Part shown: positions 11,508-21,033 of the stretch, piece by piece
Numbering within the stretch: the first letter of the stretch is position 1
How the letters are laid out: each line of letters opens with the position of its first letter
Assembly: GCA_002778195.1 (NCBI GenBank)
Contig: PCDI01000009.1
Coordinates: 770,725-834,724 of the forward strand
Direction of reading: 5' to 3'
DNA from: Raffaelea ambrosiae
Lineage: Eukaryota; Ascomycota; Sordariomycetes; Ophiostomatales; Ophiostomataceae
Length of the DNA stretch: 64,000 nucleotides
Notes under the pieces: generated by a model
Seen by the model: only the letters and a program-made list of their open reading frames with translations
Told to the model about the DNA's origin: nothing
Databases searched by the model: none
Translations under genes and position numbers: made by a program

Positions 11508-12725
11508 TTTGCGTCCCCGTGTTTCCCGGTGCCTCGACACCATGGATCCCCCTCCCCCCCCCAGTGGGCCTTTTTTGGGCAATTTCGCTCTACATTTTCC
11601 AGGGTATTTCCCACCCTTTATCTGCTTCTTTTAGAAACGAGTATCTGGTTTCTACGACTGGCTTGGTACACCTCACTTTCCATTGGTGTCAGATACACCG
11701 ACCTATTCTAAACGACGCTTCTCTCCTTTGGAGGGAACCAACATACAACACACTTATTATGTATTGCATATGGCGAGACCTCTAGTAATGATGCTCTAGA
11801 GGATTTGGGCAGACAAAAAAAAATGAACGGATAGCGGGAAAAATACGGTCAGGACTGAACGAACGGCGTTCTATACGAGTTTTCTGTGTGCTTTGGGTTT
11901 TTGATTATAATTTTTGTCGGTTTCCGGTACTTGGTTATTTGGATGTTTGGTTGCAAATGAGCCCTTCCATTCTCATGATATGACATATTCTGATATTTCT
12001 CGGGATCACACCCCCCTTTTGTACTTCATAGCAAGCAATTCTTACACAACCTCTGTTTTCTTGTTTTGTCTTCCCAGTTAGATAAGGAGAGCGATCTCAA
12101 CTGATAGAAAGTAGTCCCGAACCGACTTTTTTGTGGCACATATTTTGCTCGGTGTAGGAGCTCTTCATTGGCAATCTGAATTCTGCCTGTTCATTTCAGT
12201 CTTTTCATATGCATACATATATCTCAATAACTAGTATCTGTTGACGATGACGAGAATTGTCGTGGGTGGTAGTTTCAAACCAGCCGGCCGTTTATCTCAA
12301 GTCTTTGCTTTACTTTGCCGTTTGCTTCACAAAACCAGCACCACCAAACATGTTTCAGCCTCACCCCTCTACCGAGTTCACAAGGGAGGAGAGTATTATC
12401 AACGGGCGAGCAGTGGATCATGTTCTTTGTGTAAGTGGCTAAAGATCTCGATACTCAGCGTGTATCACACAGTATGCAGTATAGATGCACTGTCTATTAG
12501 CCCTTATCGATATTTATCACATGACTAACTTCCACTAGTGCGAAAATGTGAGTGCAAGGGCTTTGAGCCCTTTTCTCCCGCTAGTGAGAAAATTATGGGG
12601 CGCGTTTTTTTGCCAATTAGTTTTTGGATCCGTCTGGTTTTTTTTTCAGCGTTCTCTCTTTCGACCTATTCTCGAACTTTTTTTCTCCCCATCACCACCA
12701 AGTCGACAACACCATAACCGCCAAG
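11508..12725. other. Intergenic region upstream of eS4
   Basis: This 1.2-kb, relatively AT-rich region holds the 3' UTR of the Myb gene and the promoter and leader of the ribosomal protein gene. A GTAAGT at about 12430 and a CCACTAG at about 12532-12538 could bound a 5'-UTR intron, but nothing in the sequence proves this. T-rich runs lie at 12605-12685. No coding sequence is supported. Confidence 0.55.
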
Positions 12726-14114
12726 ATGGGTAAGGGAATGTAAGTATTTAGAAGTGCGAAGAAGACGATGACTGCGATTTGATAGTTGAGGGACGCGGAC
12801 GACGCGCGACCGAGTCATGGGGAACGAAGAACAAGAAAAAATGGGAGCAAAAAAAAAGTTTGCGAAAGAAGATCATAGACTGACTTGATTTTCCCCCCTC
12901 TCACAGGAAGAAGCACCAGAAGCGTTTGTCCGCGCCGTCGCACTGGCTGCTGGACAAACTGTCCGGCGTCTACGCGCCCAAGGCCTCTGCCGGTCCTCAC
13001 AAGGCCCGCGAGTCTCTGCCGCTGATTGTGTTCCTGCGCAACCGCCTCAAGTACGCCCTCAACTACCGCGAGACTAAGGCCATCCTGCAGCAGCGCCTGA
13101 TCAAGGTCGACCACAAGGTCCGCACCGACATGACCTACCCCCTGGGCTTCATGGACGTCGTCACCATTGAGAAGACCGGCGAGAACTTCCGCCTGATCTA
13201 CGACACCAAGGGCCGCTTCACCATTCACCGGATCCAGGCCGAGGAGGCCGAGTACAAGCTGGGCAAGGTTCGCCGCGTGCAGCTGGGCCGCGGTGGTGTG
13301 CCATTCTTGGTTACGCATGATGCGAGAACGTATGTCTCTTTTTTGATGCAAAACTCCATCTCCATCTATCAGCCGTTGGACCAAGCTTTGGTGGAACACA
13401 CCCAGAGGAGGAGAGAGGAGGAAATGGAGGGTTGAAGAAAAGAAGAAAGAAACCAAATGAAGGGAGAGAGAGAAGGGGAAGGAATGGAGTGAGCGGGAAA
13501 CGTTGACTCAAGACGAGAATTTCTTGCCCAGAGGTCGCCTCTGTCGACCTGGGCGAAATCTCGGACGAGAAAAACTTCGTTCCCCTCATCATCTTTTTCG
13601 TAGTCCACCTTTCCTTACTCTTTTCTTTTTTCTCTTTGTTGTTTGTTTTCTCTCTCTCTCTACCCGCCATGCCATCTCTCTTCTTTCTTGCGGGTTGTTC
13701 CGTTAAAAGACAGGAACACACGGCTGGTACGTATCTATTCCCCAAGCGATATACTAACTCTCCCCAAATAGCATCCGCTACCCCGACCCGCTGATCAAGG
13801 TCAACGACACTGTCAAGATTGACATTGCCACTGGCAAGATCACCGACTTCATCAAGTTCGACACTGGTGCCCTCGCCACTGTCACCGCCGGTCGCAACAT
13901 GGGTCGTGTTGGTGTCATCACCCACCGCGAGCGTCACGACGGTGGCTTCAACATTGTCCATCTCAAGGACGCCATTGACAACACCTTCACCACTCGTGAG
14001 AGCAACGTTTTCGTCATTGGCACTGAGAAGCCGTGGATCTCCCTGCCCAAGGGCCGCGGTGTCAAGCTGTCCATTGCCGAGGAGCGTGACCGCCGGCGTG
14101 CTCTGGCCCACTAA
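12726..14114 (+). CDS. RPS4: 40S ribosomal protein eS4 (3 exons)
   Basis: A component of the small ribosomal subunit that binds 18S rRNA. The exons are 12726-12739, 12907-13329 and 13772-14114. The 14-nt first exon (MGKG plus two bases) is typical of fungal ribosomal protein genes. The spliced protein is 259 residues, the usual size. It begins MGKGMKKHQKRLSAPSHWLL (RS4 N-terminal domain). The S4-type RNA-binding fold follows (about 40-105, with LPLIVFLRNRLKYALNYRE), then the central eS4 domain ending HDART/IRYPDPLIKVNDT across intron 2. A KOW-like segment (GRNMGRVGVITHRERH) and the C-terminal KPWISLPKGRGVKLSIAEER follow. Intron 1 is 167 bp. Intron 2 is long (442 bp) but ends with a perfect branch and acceptor (ACTAAC...AAATAG). 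Identification is certain. Confidence 0.97.
13526..13554 (+). other. GC-rich hairpin inside eS4 intron 2
   Basis: The arms GCCCA-GA-GGTCG and CGACC-TGGGC can pair over ten base pairs with a two-base bulge and a seven-base loop. It sits mid-intron, far from both splice sites. It is not a C/D box snoRNA by eye, because no convincing C (RTGATGA) and D (CTGA) box pair flanks it. Function unknown. Confidence 0.5.
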
Positions 14115-17100
14115 GCTTCTGTTCCCATAGGGTAGGGGGGCTTATTGGACCCGGAGTCAAAAGGGATTGATTTACGGACAACAAAAATAAAACACTTCGG
14201 GTGATCTAGCGTTCATTCTGTCCTAGTAGAACTAGATGTGCAACTAGGTGTACAGAATTGGGAAGGGTAAAAAGAAAAATACTCGGGGGCAATTTTCTTT
14301 CATTGTCATGAAGAGTACAATGTTTGAAAAAGAGGTATCTTTTTTTTGTGTGTTTTGCGTCTGCGTGTTCAATGTCCTTGGCCAAGGACGGGTACCAGAA
14401 AAGAATAAATATACCAAAAAAAATAGGAAACGTATCAAACCTACATTTGCTCCTGAGAACACGAAAGTCTCCTCTGTCTTGAATTACAGTGACTCGCGAA
14501 CGCAACCTATGCAAAGAAGCTTGATGACATTACATTGACCCAAATGCCCTCTCAGCCAATGCCCTCTCAGCCAATGTCTTGCAGGGCATTTCCATGGCCC
14601 CCCGTCTTTGTCGCCTTGGGAGACTCCTCCCAGATGTTACCGGACCCGGTTCCCTTCTGGTATCGATTGTCCACCCCACGGCCGGTTTTCAGTTTGTGCA
14701 TCTCGGGGCATAATCTTCAACTTCTCCTCTCTGGGGCAGATCGTTGTACGTAACACGACAAGCAAATAGACAAGCACATTGGCTGCGCCATTTTACACGA
14801 AATGATCTGGATTGGGGGGAGGCTGTGTGCCATCCCACGTCCCTTCTCCACCTTTGCATTGGGCGTGTATGTCGGTGTGAGGAGGCATGTGAAGTTTCCT
14901 TGATCGCTGACCATAGGCAACCAGTGAAGAGAGAAGCAGCAGCAGTCTGCGTCGGTTTTGTCAACCCCGGCGTGCTCGTGTCTGCTGAGAGACTCCTCCT
15001 TAATTAGCTGCATGTTCGGCATTCCCCGTCTTCCTCGACCTGCCCGTCCTGGTGACCATCTCGCTTTGTAATCGAGGTGAGAAGTCCGCGAGGGTCTGCC
15101 ACCACCCACTTGTTTGGGTTTCCCCTTGCTTCGGGTCACCATTTCTCCGCACGACATGCAGATTGTAACTGACTGTGTGCGTGTTGAAGAGGGGTGCGGC
15201 GTGGGATGAGACCAAAAAAAGGCATCTTGCATTGTGCCCTTCTCACTTGCATATTTTGTTGCGTGGTTAGTTACATTGTATTGGTCGGCAGTCTTCGGCA
15301 AAGTTGCAGCGCAAGAATATGGCCGCTCTGAAGAGGGAAGATGCACTGAGGACAGGCCTGCAAGACACGCATTGTTTCCAGTCCCACGGGGCCCAATCAG
15401 ACAGAAAGCATTAGAAAAATTGCATTGCCGTGGTAGGGCATACAAAGGCAACGTCTGCGGTATAGACTTCTGCAATTAGTCACGGACCAGGTATTCGTTT
15501 TGCGCGGCTGGAAAGAGATATTCAAGGTTCGTGCGAAGTCTTGAAAGCGTCTCCGGTAAGAGTGGAGGGGCGGTAAGAGAGAAGAAAAAGAAAACACCAA
15601 AATCCTTCCAGGCCTACTCGACTTCCTAGAAGGGCAGGAATAGCAGAGGCAGGTTAGTTGCTGCTTCCTGATTTGGTGGTTGAAGCCGGGCAGTCTCTTG
15701 CCCCTGTGTGGTCTAGTGAAGAAACAATGCATAACTAGTGCACTGTAAGTGCCAGTTCAGGAAGGCACGGCTCAGGCAGTGGCATCTTGCTAGTCGGCGT
15801 TGCCCTTATCCTCCTGGTGTCGCGTGCCTTTTTCTGAGTTGCCTCGTCCAAGACGTTTCTGGTGGTTGCTATCTGCCTTCACTACTTTGTGCTGCCAATG
15901 ACGTCTTGTTCAATACGAAAGAAGTGCGAGCCATAATACCCTTCCCCTTCCCCGCCTTTCGCCCTCTTCCCCAGACAATTCACGGTGGTTTCACAGCAGA
16001 AACTGCTTGTCAAATGGCGTGGCAGTCTGGCTTTTTCCCCAATTAAATTCTTGGGGTTTGTGGAACATAGAGCAGCCAACTGGGAAGCTACCTTCGAACA
16101 TACTTTTAAAAGGAAACAAAACAATTGAAAAATTGCCGGCTCCTGAGACCGATGACGCCCAGCGACCCGTGCCGTGTCCAAGTTCAACAGCCACGTTGAC
16201 GACATGCTGGTTTATGGGCGGCTCGACGGTGTGACTCGGTTCAATTTTTAGGGTCATTTGGCGGGTTGGGGTTTTTTTTTTCTTTTTGCTCTGCTACTCT
16301 TGCTACTCTTTGGCTGGCTTTCTATGGCAGCTCTGAAAAGTCGGAAACTGATATTTGAGCTGTCAGTTCTCCCATCCACAGACGCGATTCTCTTGAACGG
16401 CTGTGGATTTGTTTGAAGAGCCGACCAGATGTGAGATGGGACGATTATACGAACCGGCAGAGGACCCGAACTAACTATCACCAACACCAGTTCGCCGGCC
16501 AGCTGCTGTAAGATACCCTTTAGTTACAGTGAGTCTACACTGCATGCTAACTACCGTCGCCTGGCATCCGGTGCCGTGACTTGCCGTCCGTCCACAGAGC
16601 CAAGGCGGATATCCGCTTGGTACCGACCAGGGATCCGCCACCGCTGTTGCGAGTTTCTTCCGGGTGACCCCCACCCCTGGGTTGGGGGAGGCGTTCTCGT
16701 CTTGTAAGAGGTCCCCTGTACCCGTCGTATAACCCCATCTTTCTAATTGTCGGCTCCGCCGATTCTTCAGTAGTCGACCACCCACAGGAGTGGAATTCGG
16801 CCGACTGCCGGTGAGATGCCCAGGACGTCTCCCAGGACGTCTCCCAGGACGTCTCCAAGTAGCTCCCACAGTTGTCCACTCTACCTGCATAGCTCGTACT
16901 TGTGCCTTCGGCCTCTTATTCATACTCTCTTCACGACACGGGATCGGCTCGGCAGCTCGGCTTCTTCCACGCTAATCACCCACACCCTTCCCCCGTGAGA
17001 TGAATGGTTTGCCCACCGCCGCCCTTGAAGCTGATCGCCTGCAGTTCCCCTGGCAGATCACCCAGGTCGTTGGCTCTTCTCTACTTCTTTGTTTGGGTTC

Positions 17101-18613
17101 CTTTCCTGGGGAGACAGCGTCCCTGTTCCGTCCCCGTGAGCATTCTCGCTTTGCACCGTCTCGTGCCCCGACCTGTCGTCTGTCTTACAGAGCAGGGTCT
17201 TCTCCGCCTTTCAGCCAGGTCCCTAGCCTGGAGGTAACATTGTAGCTCCTTCTTGATTTGTGGACTTTCCTGTACCCCCCATGGTAGCCTTCTTCTTGCT
17301 CCATGTTGACCCCCTCATTCCACCTTCTCTTGGGGGCTCCACGGCTTCACGATAGTGGCAGCCCAAATGTCTTCCTATCCCGCAATCCTGCTGAGCCCTC
17401 CGAGCCGTGTGCCCGCACGGCTGTGCCCCCGGCTGTGCTCCGGATCTGTTTTCTTGAGACACGGCTTTTCTCGACAGCACCCGCTTGCCCTTGTTTCTCT
17501 GGTTTTCTGTGTTCTTTGTGTTTTGTCTTGTAAGCACTGTCTTGTCTTGCATGTGAGAGCCACACCGAGCCCGACCGTATCAATCATCTCGCGATACACC
17601 CTTCACCTTCCCACGGAGACCCCCGGTGGCTCACTCCGAGCCTCCCTCCGAACTTCATTTATCTGACCCCCACGAAACCGGTCCACCAGGAAGAGAAATC
17701 CACCGATAGCTCCACGCTGTTTCCAGCGCGCCGGGGATGCTTTTTTTCTCCTATGGGCCTGTCAGAGCCAAGAGCAGCCGCTACGACGACTGGTAAGCTA
17801 CTATTGCTAGCAAGAACGGTCCGCAGTCGGAGTTGTGGGCCAGTAGAGCAGCAACAGAGGAGACCACAGTCTAACGAACTACCTATCATCGGGTTGGTTT
17901 TCCGCCCTGGAAAAGTAAGTCGAGCCCTCCTGGTGACGTGATCGGCCGTCACAAACAAGCGCCGAAAAAAAAAAAGATGCACCAATTGATCTAGGTAGCT
18001 TTCGGCTAATAATGCTACGAGACCCCGATTCAGTGAAAGAGGAAAAAAAGAAAGGAAACAGAAGAAGAAAAACAAAAGAGCTCCCGCAGCCAATTCCCAA
18101 AGATTGAGGGCTTTTCCCGTTTTCTTTTCAAAAGAAACAGAATCTCACAATTCAGGCCCCAAGCCTACTTACTCGGCAAAGGAAGACAGGACAGAACAAC
18201 ACATACTTGCGAAGACAGAAGTGCCCCCCTTTGTCCTCCAGGATACCAGTTCGTCTTCATAGCCGGCTTCGCAGTTCTTCTGCAGACTTCCATGCCGGCC
18301 CCGTAACAGGGCAAAAAACCACCAAAAAATAGAAGGAAAGCTGCCCAGATTTCGCAGAGCTTCGATAGCTTTACCCGGATACACAGCAAAGCAGAGAAAA
18401 AAACAAAAAGAAAGACTTCGAGAACCGCCACCCGGAAGCACAACACGGCACATGCGGAGTCAACCAAAGCAAATAGCAGCTGTCTGATTTGCTCCAACAC
18501 GGCACAGACGCAAGGCCGCGCTTAGGCAGCGAACGGGGGGGATCGGCAGATTTGACAGAAAGAGTCGCGACAACATTCCCTTTGGCGCCAGATTAGACAC
18601 ACAAAGCCGCAAT
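14115..18613. other. 4.5-kb intergenic region, no gene recognised
   Basis: This stretch lies between eS4 and D-lactate dehydrogenase. The longest ORF (14717-15475, minus, 252 codons) has no domain-like pattern and is not accepted. At 16470-17660 the base composition becomes more GC-balanced than its surroundings and contains a 12-bp tandem repeat (16819-16854) and a perfect palindrome GCGGATATCCGC (16605-16616). It could be an old decayed element, but no terminal repeats or enzyme motifs were found. The last 500 bp before the next gene are the probable promoter. Confidence 0.6.
16819..16854. repeat. 12-bp tandem repeat, three exact units
   Basis: Three consecutive copies of CCCAGGACGTCT. The reverse complement (AGACGTCCTGGG) shares the GAGACGTCC-like core with the repeat in the D-lactate dehydrogenase intron at 20407-20455. 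Confidence 0.9.
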
Positions 18614-20529
18614 ATGTCGACGCATCGGTTTGTGCGGGCAGCCTTGCCTCTCCGGGGCTGTGGTACCCGAGCACCGGCCATGCCGGCAGCTGCCCGGGCG
18701 TCAATGCCGTTCACCGGCGCCAGGAGACAGTTTTCTGCCTCTCCGCTCCGCCGGCAATCGGCCGGCTCCGAAGGCCGGACCGGAAGCAGCAACACCACCA
18801 CCGCTTCGGCTGCAACAGCTGGCTCGTCGGGGGCCGCCAGCCAGCGTCTCTTGGCTGTGGCCGCCGCGGCCGGCCTGGCGGGCTGGGGTCTCTCGGCCGT
18901 GTATTTCGGCGGATGGCCGTCCCAGGTGAAGCTCGACAGCAAAGCGGCGGCAGCGGCAGCGGAGCCGGAGCCGTCTTCCGTTTCGTCGTCATCTTCTTCT
19001 TCGTCTTCGCCCTACGCCAGTCTCGCGCAAATGGAGGAGGCCATTGCGGAGATCCGCAAGGCGATCCCGACGCCGGACATTATTTCGATTGACCCCGAGG
19101 ACCTGCACAACCACGGCTACTCGGAGTGGTCGAGCGTGAACACGGACACGCTGCCGGTGGCGGTGGCGTACCCGCAGACGACGGAGGACGTGTCCAAGAT
19201 TGCCAGCATCTGCTACCGGTACCGCGTGCCCATAATTCCGTACTCGGGCGGCTCGAGCCTGGAGGGCAACTTCTCGGCGCCGTACGGCGGGGTCAGCGTC
19301 GACTTTGCGCACATGGACCGGATCCTGCGCTTCAACAAGGAGGACATGGACGTGACGGTGCAGCCGAGCATCGGCTGGCAGGACCTCAATGCGCAGCTGG
19401 CGGCGCGCGAGAGCGGGCTGTTCTTCCCCGTGGACCCGGGCCCGAGCGCCAAGATTGGCGGCATGGTGGGCACCAACTGCTCGGGCACCAACGCGGTCAA
19501 GTATGGCTCCATGCGGGACTGGGTGATCAACCTGACGGTGGTGCTGGCGGACGGGCGCGTCATCAAGACGCGGCGGCGCCCGCGCAAGTGCTCGGCCGGC
19601 TACAATCTGAACGGGCTGTTTGTCGGCTCGGAGGGCACGCTGGGGCTGGTGACGGAGGCGACGCTGAAGCTGGCGGTGCTGCCGGACCAGTACTCGGTGG
19701 CGGTGGTGACGTTCCCGACGATCCGGGATGCGGCGGCGGCGGCGGCGTCGGTGATGCAGCGGGCGATCCCGGTGGCGTCGATGGAGATCATGGACGAGGT
19801 GCAGATGCGGGTGGTGAACCTGAGCAAGGCGACGGCGCCGCGGGTGTGGCCGGAGCAGCCGACGCTGTTCTTCAAGTTTGCGGGCACGGCGGCGAGCGTG
19901 CAGGAGAACATTGCCGACGTGCAGCGGATCACAGAGGCGAACAAGGGCGGCGCGTTCGAGTTTGCGCGCGACGAGCACGAGCAGAAGCTGCTGTGGTCGG
20001 CGCGCAAGGAGTCGCTGTGGTCGATGCTGGCGCTGCGCAAGGAGGGCGAGGAGGTGTGGAGCACGGACGTGGCGGTGCCGTTCAGCCGGCTGGCGGACAT
20101 CATCGAGGTGAGCAAGAAGGAGATGGACGACCTGGGCCTGTTTGCCAGCATCCTGGGCCACATTGGCGACGGCAACTTCCACGAGAGCATCATGTACCGG
20201 CGCAGCGACCCGGCGGAGCGGGCCAAGGTCGAAAAGTGCGTCAAGAACATGGTCACGCGGGCCATCGACATGGACGGGACGTGCACGGGCGAGCACGGCA
20301 TCGGCTTCGGCAAGAAGGCGTCGCTGGCCTACGAGCTGGGCCCGGACACGCTGGGGGTGATGCGGGCGATCAAGCGGGCGCTGGATCCGCACTGGATCAT
20401 GTGAGTGGAGACGCGTCCCGGAGACGTCCCCGGAGACGTCCCCCGAGACGTCCTCCTCAGCCCCAGAGATGTTCCATCTTCCTTGCTAACTATCCCAGGA
20501 ACCCGGGCAAGATCTTTGATCGCCAATGA
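18614..20529 (+). CDS. DLD1: Mitochondrial D-lactate dehydrogenase (cytochrome), FAD-linked (2 exons)
   Basis: Oxidises D-lactate to pyruvate and passes electrons to cytochrome c, at the inner mitochondrial membrane. The exons are 18614-20400 and 20499-20529, giving 605 residues. An N-terminal Arg/Ala/Ser-rich presequence is followed by a membrane segment at about 77-97 (RLLAVAAAAGLAGWGLSAVY) and a Ser-rich linker. The PCMH-type FAD-binding domain follows (VIPxSGGxS-like PIIPYSGGSSLEGN at about 208-221, then GGMVGTNCSGTNAVKYG and GSEGTLGLVTEATL). The C-terminal FAD-oxidase domain has GHIGDGNFHE (about 514) and TGEHGIGFGKK (about 557). The 98-bp last intron splits the final ATG codon; splicing adds NPGKIFDRQ, the conserved NPGKIF tail of this family. 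Without splicing, the ORF stops at once. It is convergent with the BTB gene. Confidence 0.95.
20407..20455. repeat. 12-bp repeat inside the last DLD1 intron (4 units)
   Basis: Units of GGAGACGTCCCC: two exact copies (20420-20443) flanked by variants (20407-20419 and 20444-20455). It fills nearly half of the 98-bp intron, between the donor and the CTAAC branch site at about 20486. Confidence 0.85.
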
Positions 20530-21033
20530 GATGGCAGACTGGGCAAGTCAAGAGAATTGGGGGGGGGTCTTTCATCTACTGGATTGGGCAACCAAGGCCT
20601 TGCATGGAAAAGGGGAACAGCTGAGAGCCAAGAAAACAACTGCATGGGCAACAGTAAACAAGAAAGAAGTGTGCGTGGTTGGGAGTTGGGGGCTGGGGGC
20701 GTGTTCATGGGAGAGGAGGGGTGCCGATGGCAGCTGAGGGGGTGTATATACAGCAGATGTGGAAGACGGGATGAGAGGAGAGAGGACTTTGCGAGAGAGG
20801 CTGCCTTGTTGGGGCAAAGATTCAAGTTGGAAAGCAAAAACGTGCATCGACTTTCTCCTATTGATCACAAAATGTGTGTGTATTGGTGTGTTGCTTTATC
20901 TACGTGTATCAACAAATGCGGCAGCGTTGTGCTTCTACAGGGCGATGCATCTTGATCCAAACAGGCCAAAGGCCACAGGGCCCAAGACAAACAAGCGACA
21001 ATCTTCCTCTTGTCTTCCCTCGCCTGTCTCTCT
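20530..21033. other. Convergent 3' region between DLD1 and the BTB gene
   Basis: This 0.5-kb stretch contains the 3' ends of two convergent genes, is G-rich on the plus strand, and has no supported coding sequence. Confidence 0.65.

Noticed and set aside
13711..13732. Possible micro-exon between an AG at about 13712 and GTACGT at about 13727 in eS4 intron 2
   Set aside because: The conserved HDART/IRYPDP junction is restored exactly without it, so including it would break the most conserved part of the protein.
14717..15475. 252-codon minus-strand ORF in the eS4-DLD1 gap
   Set aside because: The composition is scattered, with no domain, hydrophobic pattern or codon bias like that of the real genes; it is probably a chance ORF.
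18989..20392. 467-codon antisense ORF across D-lactate dehydrogenase (and a 467-codon ORF in another plus frame)
   Set aside because: These are shadows created by strong GC bias at third codon positions in DLD1. They are rich in Arg, His and Gly and show no independent domain.
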